Shown here one piece after another: positions 55,296 through 64,000 of a DNA stretch of 64,000 nucleotides. Origin of the DNA: Saturnia japonica (lineage: Eukaryota > Arthropoda > Insecta > Lepidoptera > Saturniidae); contig CM065321.1 in assembly GCA_033032175.1 (NCBI GenBank), forward strand, positions 3,184,501 to 3,248,500. Direction: 5' to 3'. The first letter of the stretch is position 1, and the number at the start of each line of letters is the position of its first letter. The notes beneath the pieces were generated by a model, which saw nothing but the letters and a program-made list of their open reading frames with translations, searched no databases and was not told where the DNA came from. A program made the translations under genes and the position numbers.

Positions 55296-56144
55296 ATTAA
55301 AAAAATCATAGTGTATGCATAGCTATTCCCGAATTTGAATGATTTCGGAAAACTCGTCCAATTTTTCTAGTCATAATAACCTAATTCAGACTATTGCAAA
55401 CATTTTAAAAAATCGGTCCAGCCGTTCTCAAGTAATGCGCTTACCAACGGCCAGCATTTAATTTTCAATTATATAGACAGATTTACTCATGTATCTTATA
55501 GTAGGTCTCAAAATATGACAACTCGTATACAACGATTTAGAAGATACTGATTTTAATAAACGAAAGAGAAATATGTTATTTATATTAATCAAACGATAAA
55601 GCCTTTAAATCGTCCACAGCGAACAATAGCGTAGTGAATCTTAAATTACCATTTCTTCACTCCCATATTAAAATATTCCTACAATAAAATTGGACCATGG
55701 GAACGAAAGTAATACGTAATTTTTAATTATTAGTTCATCTACATTGAAACTTGCTTTAAAGCTCTTGTAAATGTTAAATGCCGGAAATTTCAAATTAATT
55801 GATAAGCAAATCTTATGTTTACCCTGTACTTTTTTAAACTGATTATTCGAAATAAATTTTCATTATAAAATAATACGAAAAAAATTATAACGCAATAAAA
55901 TTTCATACATATGAGTTATGAAGGAAACTTTTCAAGCATCCAACTTCTGTATAAGCGGTAAAAAAGCGGTATTTATTGTCTTAACACCACAAAAAGAAAA
56001 CACCTATTGACCAAGAGTCTAAGGAGATAAACGAAAAAAGAATTAATCAAAATCTATTCATTATTTTTTCGTGAAACACGCTCATCTGCAAAACTTTATC
56101 ATTTTGTATATATATATTACGAAATATAATATAATCATTACATT
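55296..56144. other. AT-rich, nothing recognised
   Basis: No exon. CCGTTCTCAAGTAATGCGC near 55422 is a common short repeat. Confidence 0.3.
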
Positions 56145-56450
56145 AATACGTGAAGCAAAAACTTTGTATCCCTTTTTAAGCATATTGCGTACACGGAAGT
56201 CTATGAGATTTGGCATGGTTAACGTTTATATGGAGAAGGGGAGTAGAAAGCTAAAATTTATCTATAATATCTGATACTGATATATTAAATTAAATAAATT
56301 AATACTGCAAATCCTAACCTGACCAGTGCCATTGAACTTAGACCCTCCAAAATATTGAAATTGTCACTCAATGAAAAGTGACAGTAAGTGATATAATATT
56401 CATTGTTTAAGTTCATACTGCAAATGTCAAACAGAAAATAGTCTGTTTTA
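56145..56450 (+). repeat. Dispersed repeat, family I (copy 2)
   Basis: AATACGTGAAGCAAAAACTT, GAGATTTGGCATGGTTAACG, ATGAAAAGTGACAGTAAGTG and CAAATGTCAAACAGAAAATA match 39170-39490. Confidence 0.65.
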
Positions 56451-56499
56451 TGTTATTTTACTCTGTAGCTTACATTGTAGCTTTTGCGATGTAAGGGGT

Positions 56500-56810
56500 G
56501 TCGAATTACATCTTTAAAGATGAGACGGCTATGCCAACGTCACCTGCGTGTGATGATACCCTGCTAAGTAAAGGAACGAGGAAATGGTGATAGCAGGGTG
56601 GTAGGCCTGCTTTGTCCGACTGGGTCGCGACCACCGTGCATGTGGTGAAAAGTCTGTCATAGTGACTCGCTTTTGCGTGTCGCGTTTCGGGATCAGCATA
56701 TGCATATCCAGTTAAATTATTGCAAGCCGGCATGACAGCGGTGACTGTCGACGGATTACAATCTCTCGGTGCGGTGCTTACCACCTAGGACAGTACCGTC
56801 AAATTGCCGT
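56500..56810 (-). repeat. Family M repeat
   Basis: GGTAGGCCTGCTTTGTCCGA, TGGGTCGCGACCACCGTGCA, GTTTCGGGATCAGCATATGC. A minus-strand open frame (56506-56784) lies within the repeat and has no known motif. Confidence 0.45.
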
Positions 56811-56944
56811 GCTACTATTTAAAAAAAAAAATGATTTTTATGATCGTGTTGCGATGTCTGAGAAGAAGATACGTAGGTATTGTTCATATTTAAAGGTACA
56901 TAGTGCAACAAGTTGAAACAATTGTCAAAATTACTGACCGCGAA

Positions 56945-57063
56945 TTGACGGTTATTGTCGCGGTTCAAAGTCCAAGTTTGGAGAAGCTATCAAGCCCTAT
57001 GGCTCCAGAGCCCCTAAGGTAGCCCTTAACAATGTAGCCAGTCTGAAGAAAAAAAATTTGGCC
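56945..57063 (+). mobile_element. Non-LTR retrotransposon 3' end with A-tail
   Basis: GAGCCCCTAAGGTAGCCCTTAAC then an A-rich tail at about 57046-57057. Relatives at 5318-5430, 18720-18840 and 32215-32344. Confidence 0.5.
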
Positions 57064-57504
57064 ATCACGGGACGTCCGATAGATGTGAAACATCTTAGTA
57101 AATAAAAAAAAGAAAGAAGGAAAGAAAGAAAGAAAAACATTGAACACTAAAAATTATGGGACATATAGCGTGGCGGTGCGTCGCCACGCCAACAATCAGG
57201 TTTACCCTCGCCTAATTATTTTTCACATCAAAAAGTGGTTAAAAGAGCACCACCAATCGCTCTATATTGCATCAGTGAAGTCACGCACACAGATGTAGCG
57301 ATTGACGGCATCAATTGATAATTTCGGAGTTCAATTACCAGTTGCATAAGTGTCCTTATTACCAGTATTCAATTGCTAAATTGACTTTTGTAAACAAGAC
57401 GTGTAAAAGCAAATAGCGTAACATAGTTGCGTTTATCTTTGTGGAATAATTTGTTATCCAATTTATTTTGGACTCCCTTTACCGTATTTATAGGATTTGT
57501 ATTA
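57064..57504. other. Nothing recognised
   Basis: Includes an AAAGAAAGAAAGAAAG run (57110-57137). No exon. Confidence 0.3.
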
Positions 57505-57655
57505 TTTATTGTAATGAAAGTTCTTACTTAGACGGCGGCGCGGTGATTCGATAATTGGACGGGAATTGAGAGTAACATTTCAAGGGCACGTCACATTTCG
57601 TTACACGAGAGAGAAGAAATATATAACGTAGAGAAAAGGAGAAAGAGAGCTACAA
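57505..57655 (+). repeat. Dispersed repeat, family J (copy 3)
   Basis: GGACGGGAATTGAGAGTAAC, TTCGTTACACGAGAGAGAAG and AACGTAGAGAAAAGG match 13060-13240 and 41705-41880. It directly precedes a family H copy. Confidence 0.6.
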
Positions 57656-57890
57656 TTGATTAACCGATTTCAAAAAAAGAAGGAGGTTGTCAATTCGGAT
57701 GTATATTTTTTTATGATGTTCAGTCATAACTTCTTTGTTTCTGAACCAATTTGGATGAACCTTTTTTCGTTGGAAAAGGGATACCTAAAGGCTTGTCCCA
57801 TTTTAATTTCAGTGACATTGGACCTTCTATTTCGAGGATACACCAGGTAATTCCTCAAACTCATTGAAGTTGGTTTTCTTTTTTGTTATA
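57656..57890 (+). repeat. Family H repeat, best copy
   Basis: TTAACCGATTTCAAAAAAAG start, GATGTTCAGTCATAACTTCT, TGGAAAAGGGATACC, AGTGACATTGGACCTTCTAT, ATTCCTCAAACTCATTGAAG end. About 235 bp; the open frame across it is not conserved. Confidence 0.65.
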
Positions 57891-59230
57891 AGTTGTCTTG
57901 ATGTGAAGAAATATCTGATAGTAATCACTACTCATTCCTATGATAATAATTATACTAAAAAATCTAACACACAGTTTAGCCTATTCGCGTCTCCCTTTTT
58001 AAGACGTTTCGCTTCATCATGTGTAGGTACAGTGCTGCATGCGCAGCCTTTTTAATTTTTCTATTTGACGGTATTTTATATTTTATAAAATACGTTGTCA
58101 TACTAAATTAAAAATACATATTTTTTAAATTAGATATAAATAATAAAATATATTTAAACTGCCTTGGTGTCCATCAGTGTTGTTTTTCATAACAAAACAC
58201 TTTTACAGAACCGTAAGTTGATTGAATTTTATTTGCTCTGATAGCATTTTTTGTTTTGTTTTAACTGACATTAAGAAACAATAACATTCTCATTACCCTA
58301 AATTATAATGTCTTGTGGCGAGTTGTGTGAAATGTAAGTTACACAGCGGTCGGGACAAATGAGAATGGATTGAATAATATAGATTTAAAAAAACATTTCA
58401 AGCTTGTGGTCCGTCCTTTCGTTTTCGATGACGGAGGTATCTGTTAAAAATTAAACTATATCTCTTGTTACATAGTAAACTAGTGGTGCTCCGCGGCTTC
58501 GCACGCGTTTATTACGCAGTGATTATTTTCGTATCGTAATTTTCTTTATTCTCATATTATTGACAATTCATATAACCTATCAACTAAGGAACAACATAAT
58601 ATACTTTCACTTTAACAAAATTTCATGTCAATTTGTTTTATTTTTAAGATTTGTAAAAGGAATTTTGACAATTCATATAACCTAACATTCGAACAATGAT
58701 ATATACTTCCCTGTATAAAATTTCACCAAATTCGGTCAAGTTATTTTAAAAATGTCATTTTCGTAATCAGGGGTCCTTTGTAAAATACGTCTATCGGGTA
58801 AGTTCCTAAAAAAATACATGTACAAACAGATTTACAGGTGATATCAGCTGATAGGTACTTTAATTTGTAGATAAATAGATTAATGATTGGTATCCGCTGA
58901 CGGTTGTAGTGTATAAAAGTCGTGAGCTCAGTGTAAAAATAAGAAATTAAAATAGCGCCATCACTACGATGGTAACAATTTTTATTTATTTGTACATTCC
59001 GTTTGCTAATCTTGCACCTCGCACCTGTCTGGATTTCAATATAAATTATATCAATTTTATTCTCGCTCAGAACTCGTTCCTTGGTGTTGTTGGATGTCAA
59101 GAAACTCTTTTATAAATTGCAAATTATATGAACATATTATTTCTGTTTTATTCAACAGGCGCGAATCCAAGAGAGGGTCATATGTATCATGACCTCCAAA
59201 CTAAATAATAATTTTCAATTACCGTATAAA
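57891..59230. other. Unassigned with repeat debris
   Basis: 58480-58735 is an old repeat (TGGTGCTCCGCGGCTTCGCA, an inverted Helitron-like end, then ATTCATATAACCTA twice). 58875-58900 matches one arm of the element at 13459. A minus-strand open frame at 58741-59100 has no recognised motif. Confidence 0.35.
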
Positions 59231-59234
59231 ATTC

Positions 59235-59525
59235 TATTAAAGAGAGGTAGAGCGAAATTTCTTTAAGAAGTCTAAATACTAGGGGTAGAAAGACTGGTGG
59301 ACTACCTCCACCCTACAGAAGATCGCGGCCAAATAATCTTGTGTTGTGTTCCTGCTGTGAGTACGGTTTGAAGATAGTTAGTATGGTTAGTTTGTTTGTG
59401 AGATCTTTGATGAGGGGGTTCAAGACCGGCAACGCTTCCTACACCACCAAACATCCCATGAAAAGAGTCCATTGGCTACAGTAGCCGCTTAACACCTGGT
59501 GAGTCATATGCTTCTTTGCCACCTA
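59235..59525 (-). repeat. Dispersed repeat, family C (inverted copy, with inner insertion)
   Basis: AAGAAGTCTAAATAC, CCACCCTACAGAAGATCGCG and TTGTGTTGTGTTCCTGCTGT on the left; GGCTACAGTAGCCGCTTAAC and TTCTTTGCCACC on the right. About 90 bp of extra sequence lies in the middle. Confidence 0.6.
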
Positions 59526-60015
59526 AGTTGCCTACATACATACTTGCTTTTCTCCACGCCTTCACTCGCGCGAGTTTTGAAAAATATAATTGTAATATGA
59601 TTTCTCCATACAAATTTTGAACCTACGATACACCCCTTTAGAGGTTGAATTTTCAAAAATCCGTTCTTAGCGGATGTTTAAGTCATGATAATTATCTGTG
59701 CTAAATTTCAGCTCGATCCGTTCAGTGGTTTGAGCCATATGTTGATAGATCAGTCAGTCAGTATATTTCGATTTTTATTATGTTCGACGTTAAATCTTCT
59801 AGAAACTTCAATTCTAAATCCGCACCTGTTTTATAGTGTTTTATAAGCTAGCGTTAGCTATACCTACTACGATTTTTATTCCCACGGAGTGAATTGACAG
59901 TCATTAACGTCAAACTTAAAAATAATGTTGTCACATTTATTTTTGTAGTGTTGGGCCACCGTATATTTTACGTTATATTTTAATTAATATTTTATGTTAT
60001 TCAACATACACAATA
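59526..60015. other. Nothing recognised
   Basis: 59640-59760 is a common short repeat (GATCCGTTCAGTGGTTTGAG). No exon. Confidence 0.3.
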
Positions 60016-60019
60016 ACAG

Positions 60020-60296
60020 CTTTATTAGCCTAGTGGTCGTAAGTGCGACTGCTATGATCGAGGTCCTGGGTTCGATTTCCAGGTCGAGCAAAGTGTTATT
60101 GGGTGTTTCTATGAAATTCTCAGTAGCAGTACGAAGTGTGGTTTTGGGCCCGATTATTGGCAATAGACTCGTGTAATAGGCGTATTACATAGGATCTGAA
60201 AAACATTACACGGCGAACTGTGGGTATACATGTGTACATTACTACACCTCTGCCTAACCCTTCGGCGATACAGTCGTGTTGGTTTATTATGTTATT
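60020..60296 (+). mobile_element. tRNA-derived SINE, family A (copy 4)
   Basis: TAGCCTAGTGGTCGTAAGTG (A box), GGTTCGATTTCCAGG (B box), AGCAAAGTGTTATTGGGTGT, CCTCTGCCTAACCCTTCGGC and a TTATGTTATTAG tail. Confidence 0.78.
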
Positions 60297-60654
60297 AGTT
60301 ATTATCATTACATCATTCAAGAAACTATAAAATGGATATAAAATGGCTTACAAATGCAATATTTTTTTTTTTAATGAACGCTTTACTGGCCAACTGCCGA
60401 TGCGAATTTGTCTCTCTTATTAGGGCTGCACCTATGAAGGGGTCAATGTTTTTGCTGTAAATCTTATCAATATATATGATATATCTCATTCGGTTTTACA
60501 ATTATTACCGATTGGTGACATCACTATTTTAAAAACACAATAAACTAGCAACACAAAATGTCATTTCGCTCCGAGGGAATAAAAAACGCGCTATAGACGA
60601 TTTAAAAAAAGATACCTAATGCTAAATTTTGTATAATCACTGATCACTATGCTA

Positions 60655-60720
60655 ACAGTGATCCGCGTAACGGTCATGCCAAGCCGCGGTTCCGGGTTCA
60701 ATTCCCGCATTTGGCAGATA
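60655..60720 (+). repeat. tRNA-like remnant with B box
   Basis: GTTCCGGGTTCAATTCCCGC has the T-stem/B-box form of a tRNA. The sequence before it does not give a proper cloverleaf, so it is more likely a SINE head or tRNA pseudogene. Confidence 0.35.
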
Positions 60721-60721
60721 T

Positions 60722-61215
60722 TTATGAAGGTAAGCGTGTCTGCATTTCAAAGGTTGATGACGTAGAAGACGTATGCATCAACAACATATTCAGATAAACG
60801 GCATCGAAATATTGTACAACTAACCAAGTTAATATGATAGTTGTGAAACTATATAGTACTAGCGATCGCCCCAATCTCGAAATTCGACCAGCGACTTTTT
60901 GATCATAGACTATTTTCTGTTTGACGTTTGCAGTATTCATGAACCTAAACAATGAGTATTATCTACATCACTTGCTGTCACTTTTTGTTGAGTGACAATG
61001 TCTATATTTTGGAGGGTCTAAGTTCAATGGCACTGGTCGGTTTAGGATTCGCGGTATTAATTTATTTAATTTAACATATTAGTAACAGATATTATAGATA
61101 AATTTTAGCTTTCTGCACTCCTTCTACATATAGACTTTAACTATGCCAGATCTCACAGTCTTCAGTGCACGCAATACGCTTAAAAAGGGGTAGAGAAAGC
61201 TTTTGCTTCACTTAT
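60722..61215 (-). repeat. Dispersed repeat, family I (inverted, longest copy)
   Basis: TTGTTGAGTGACAATGTCTA, TTTAACATATTAGTAACAGA, TATGCCAGATCTCACAGTCT and TTTTGCTTCACTTATTA are inverted matches to 39170-39490. It extends further left into a CGAAATTCGACCAGCGAC segment also seen at 39465. Confidence 0.65.
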
Positions 61216-61607
61216 TAAGTTATTAATATAAAGATTTTATATTTTATTGGCATTTATTGTTACTGCTCCAACCTTAAAGTCGTGTCGTGAAGTTATATAG
61301 CCTTCCTCAATAAATGGGATATAAAATGCAAAAAGAATTTCTCACATCCGAAACCGTGGGGGGGTACAGCTAATTAATATATAGCTACCGTGAGATTACA
61401 CAGGTAGTCTAATTTACTGTTATGCAGGAAATTACTTGCAATTATTATTATTATTAATTATTCACTACTTCCTCACATACCTTCTATACTATTCCTCGTT
61501 AATCTAGCTATAACATGCACAACAAGAATATTTCGAATCCAACTGATAGTTCCAGAGATTAGTGCGTTTAAACAAATAGAGAAAAGTCTGTGCAGTCTAT
61601 TATATTA
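61216..61607. repeat. Helitron debris
   Basis: 61490-61600 is a truncated minus-strand Helitron 5' region (ACTATTCCTCGTTAATCTAG, GTTCCAGAGATTAGTGCGTT) abutting the complete element that follows. 61300-61370 has a CCGTGGGG.GGTACAGCTAAT end. Confidence 0.5.
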
Positions 61608-62262
61608 CTAGCTATGCCCCACGGTTTCACCCGGTTTAATTTTATACGACAAAGATCGCGCCGCCTACGCACCCTGGTAGCCTATCGTAATTGTTCTTCC
61701 CGCGAGTAAAAATTATTTTATTTTTTCATTATTTCCTAAACTAAGATCCAAATAAGATGCTATATTTTACTTTAAAATTTAACTTCATAAAATTGTCTTT
61801 ATTATGAAGTAACTTTTGTTCGTAAGGATTAATATGCCATGTCTAAAAAAATAATGTTCATAAATCACTTTTTCATTTTTAACAATTATTTGTCATAAAA
61901 TAGCTTATTACTGCTTATGTATAAAAGATAGGCATATGCTATCGCGGATTTGTTTTTGGATAAACCAAGGATCAATATTTTTGTAGAACATTATATTTAT
62001 GTATCATTAACCATTACGCCAGCGCAGGCGGATAAAGCAGTTCGGGAGAGCTTCCACCTCCGACTTAATCAACAAAAATCAATACATATTAAAAGCTATT
62101 TGAGAGTTGTAGCCTAATAGTATTAGATAGAATATACTATTCCTCTTGAGTCTGGATATCATATATAAAAAAAAAATCGAATCTGACGGGTAATTCCAGA
62201 GATTAGCATGTTTAAACAAACAAACAAAAAAACTTTTCCGCTTTATTATTTTCTAGTATAGA
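61608..62262 (-). mobile_element. Helitron-like element, complete
   Basis: On the minus strand it begins A|TCTATACTAGAAAA (62262) and ends GGGGCATAGCTAG|T (61608). 655 bp. The body matches 44128-44705 and the unsplit parts of 6611-7583. No helicase or Rep coding. Confidence 0.78.
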
Positions 62263-62960
62263 TTATTAATTAATATTTAGTATAGATTTATGTCGCATCC
62301 ACAATTCGAACCGTTAGAAATGACTACGGAACTACTATGCCTTAATCTGTGACGAAATAAAACAATTATTTAAGATTACTGTATAATGTTTTAGAGCCTT
62401 TTCAATTTAAAAACCTAAACAAGGGGGCGTCGAAATTTGCTCGCGCCCCGGGCGGCAGAAACCCTCGCTACGCCTCTGCTTTAAGTATGGTTGGATTAGT
62501 CAATCAGATTTTCGACCTCAGAAAATCCACCTAAACAGAAATTTAACAATAACAGTTACGTACAATTCTCGATAGGTGCCCCTGAATGATGCCCGCATGT
62601 ATAACAGCGGTGGACTGCAGCCAAACGTCGAAAGGTCAGCTCAGACCGCTGAATACCATAAAACCGGTTTCAAATGAATTAGAATCTTACGTTATGTTGA
62701 CGGCGCGATCAGTTTTCGTGGTTGAATGAGATGAATGCGTGTTGCAAAACGTTTACTCATTTTGCAGGTGCGTTGGTTTCTTAAGTGTATTCGAGGTGCG
62801 GTTCCCGTGGGAATTAAAAAAAAATTGTTTATACATAAAGGATGTTTTCTTATTCTGGTTTAATAAAATTACTGCATTGCAAATAATGGTATTAACTTTG
62901 CAATCCAATGAACATGGACCTTGCACACATGATTCACGAACCTGTGATTGATTTAAACAA
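62263..62960. other. Unassigned
   Basis: 62420-62490 contains GGGGGCGTCGAAATTTGCTC and CCCTCGCTACGCCTCTGC, a repeat end found widely in moths. Open frames at 62739-63001 overlap on both strands and are not supported. Confidence 0.35.
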
Positions 62961-62964
62961 GTAT

Positions 62965-63165
62965 TTTTTCTGCCCGTCTGATGGTAAGGTATAAGTACCA
63001 ACAGCGCGTTGCAGACCTTGAACTCTTGAGACCCTACTCAACGCACTCAGCTATTTGGTTGCGATCTTCTGTAATTCTACAAGTCGGGATTCCCCAAGTA
63101 GAGAGAAGTCTCCAAAAAAATGTACCTATCTGTTTCTATCTCTCTTGTTCGCAGTTCACAGGTGT
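62965..63165 (+). repeat. Dispersed repeat, family C (copy 7)
   Basis: CCCGTCTGATGGTAAGGTAT, GCGTTGCAGACCTTGAACTC, GGTTGCGATCTTCTGTAATT, GAGAGAAGTCTCCAAAAAAA. Confidence 0.65.
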
Positions 63166-63173
63166 TGAAATAC

Positions 63174-63174
63174 C

Positions 63175-63201
<27 letters not shown>
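63174..63201. repeat. (GT)n microsatellite
   Basis: Uninterrupted GT dinucleotide run of about 28 bases directly after a family C repeat. Open frames through it are not genes. Confidence 0.9.
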
Positions 63202-63205
<4 letters not shown>

Positions 63206-64000
63206 AACAGGGTTTCATGGGTTCTTAAGAGGTCGAAAAAACCTCCTCCACTCCTATTACGTCGTATATCATCGTTACAGTTTCATTTCATTGCGCTTAT
63301 TGGCTCAAAGAGCAAAACATTTAGCATATACGCGAGATTTTTCGACCAGCTTAACTCAGAAATTGTCGATGCAATGAACATGATAAACTCGTAGATAGTC
63401 TTAAGCGATACAACGAAGCTATAATAGTATTTTTGAACCGCTTTTTACTTGCATAAATTCATAAGTGCCTTTGATATGAATGAGCTTTTAAACAGTCTTT
63501 ATAAGAAAAGCGGTCTTGCAACCCACTGATTTCTTAAAACTCAGTAACTAATGAGTGATGAATGAGTATTTAAAGGGACTAGCGGTCGCCCAATGATCGG
63601 AGTTCCGATTTGGTCACTGTTGCGAACGGACGTGTCGCTCCGTTTTCAATTTTGACCATCACGTGACTTAATTGTTGCGATCTTATATTTGGAATTTATT
63701 TCAAATATATTGTTGCAATTACGACGTAAACCAACTGGTGTCTAACGCTCGCGTGGTAAACCGCACTTTTCGGTGCGACTTGCTTGTTTTTTTTTTGTAA
63801 ATCCACGATTTTGTGGTCACTTGCTGGATACCTGACGGTGCCAACGAAGGCAAGTGGGGCGTGACCCGAGCAGCCCGCTGGTTGTCTCCTTCAGAGGCAA
63901 ACAGCCAGACTCGGACGGGCCTGGGAATCTAGGCCTTTGCGGTTATCGCATAGTCTTGCCCCAGGTGTCTCCTGCCAAACCTTCCGATCCTGCACACTCC
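63202..64000. other. Unassigned; GC-rich at the right edge
   Basis: 63202-63560 has open frames without motifs. From about 63590 sequence turns GC-richer, with TTCGGTGCGACTTGCTTG, then CCCGAGCAGCCCGCTGG and CAGACTCGGACGGGCCTGG. It could be the 5' part of a retrotransposon or a gene running off the window. A short frame (FVVTCWIPDGANEGKWGVTR) stops at about 63931. Confidence 0.3.

Noticed and set aside
58741..59100. 119-codon minus-strand frame
   Set aside because: No motif, AT-rich composition, and part of it overlaps old repeat sequence.
60655..60720. Functional tRNA gene
   Set aside because: Only the T-stem/B-box part is convincing; no matching acceptor stem was found.
62981..63394. 137-codon frame with a run of Cys/Val
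   Set aside because: It runs through family C and a GT microsatellite, which alone gives the VCVCVC pattern.
1..64000. CRISPR arrays, bacterial operons, rRNA or phage-like modules
   Set aside because: None seen; exon-intron structure and repeat types are eukaryotic.

Overview
The window looks like a piece of a moth or butterfly (Lepidoptera) nuclear genome. It is AT-rich, has very few coding exons with GT-AG introns, and is filled with short degenerate transposable elements: tRNA-derived SINEs, Helitron-like elements ending CTAG|T, mariner, Tigger/pogo and hAT MITEs, and 3' ends of non-LTR retrotransposons. I found no bacterial-type operons, CRISPR arrays or rRNA. The taxon is an inference from the repeat types and the SMN sequence; no search was run.

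Three host-like genes can be supported. (1) 1226-9921, plus strand: six exons of survival motor neuron (SMN), with the Gemin2-binding helix, Tudor domain, Pro-rich stretch and C-terminal YG box. The first short coding exon is not visible and probably lies left of the window. (2) 14305-16927, minus strand: the three last exons of a two-pass membrane protein that I cannot name, ending in a class I PDZ-ligand-like tail (STLV). Its 5' exons were not found and may lie beyond a long intron to the right. (3) 21516-22823, plus strand: a complete four-exon, 191-residue THAP-domain protein with a C-terminal coiled coil. It lacks the first zinc-ligand Cys and is flanked by inverted repeats that suggest a link to a P-like transposon.

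Region by region: 1-10.4 kb is SMN, with introns carrying Helitron, LINE and MITE debris. 10.4-13 kb is mostly unassigned, with terminal-exon-like reading frames at 10.5 kb and some inverted repeats. 13-17 kb holds nested MITEs and the membrane-protein gene. 17-21 kb is repeats. 21.3-23.0 kb is the THAP unit. 23-64 kb is almost wholly repeats and unassigned AT-rich sequence: SINE clusters (25.5, 30, 43, 52, 60 kb), a decayed mariner (31 kb), a MITE family (13.6 and 37.5 kb), a CR1-like LINE end (40.6 kb), a probable solo LTR (50.8 kb), a Tigger/pogo element with a remnant transposase start (54 kb), and Helitrons (42.9, 44.1, 61.6 kb).

The three genes do not form a pathway. SMN acts in snRNP assembly, the THAP protein is presumably DNA-binding, and the membrane protein is unassigned. 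The most informative structure is the layering of insertions, several dated relative to each other by visible target-site duplications.
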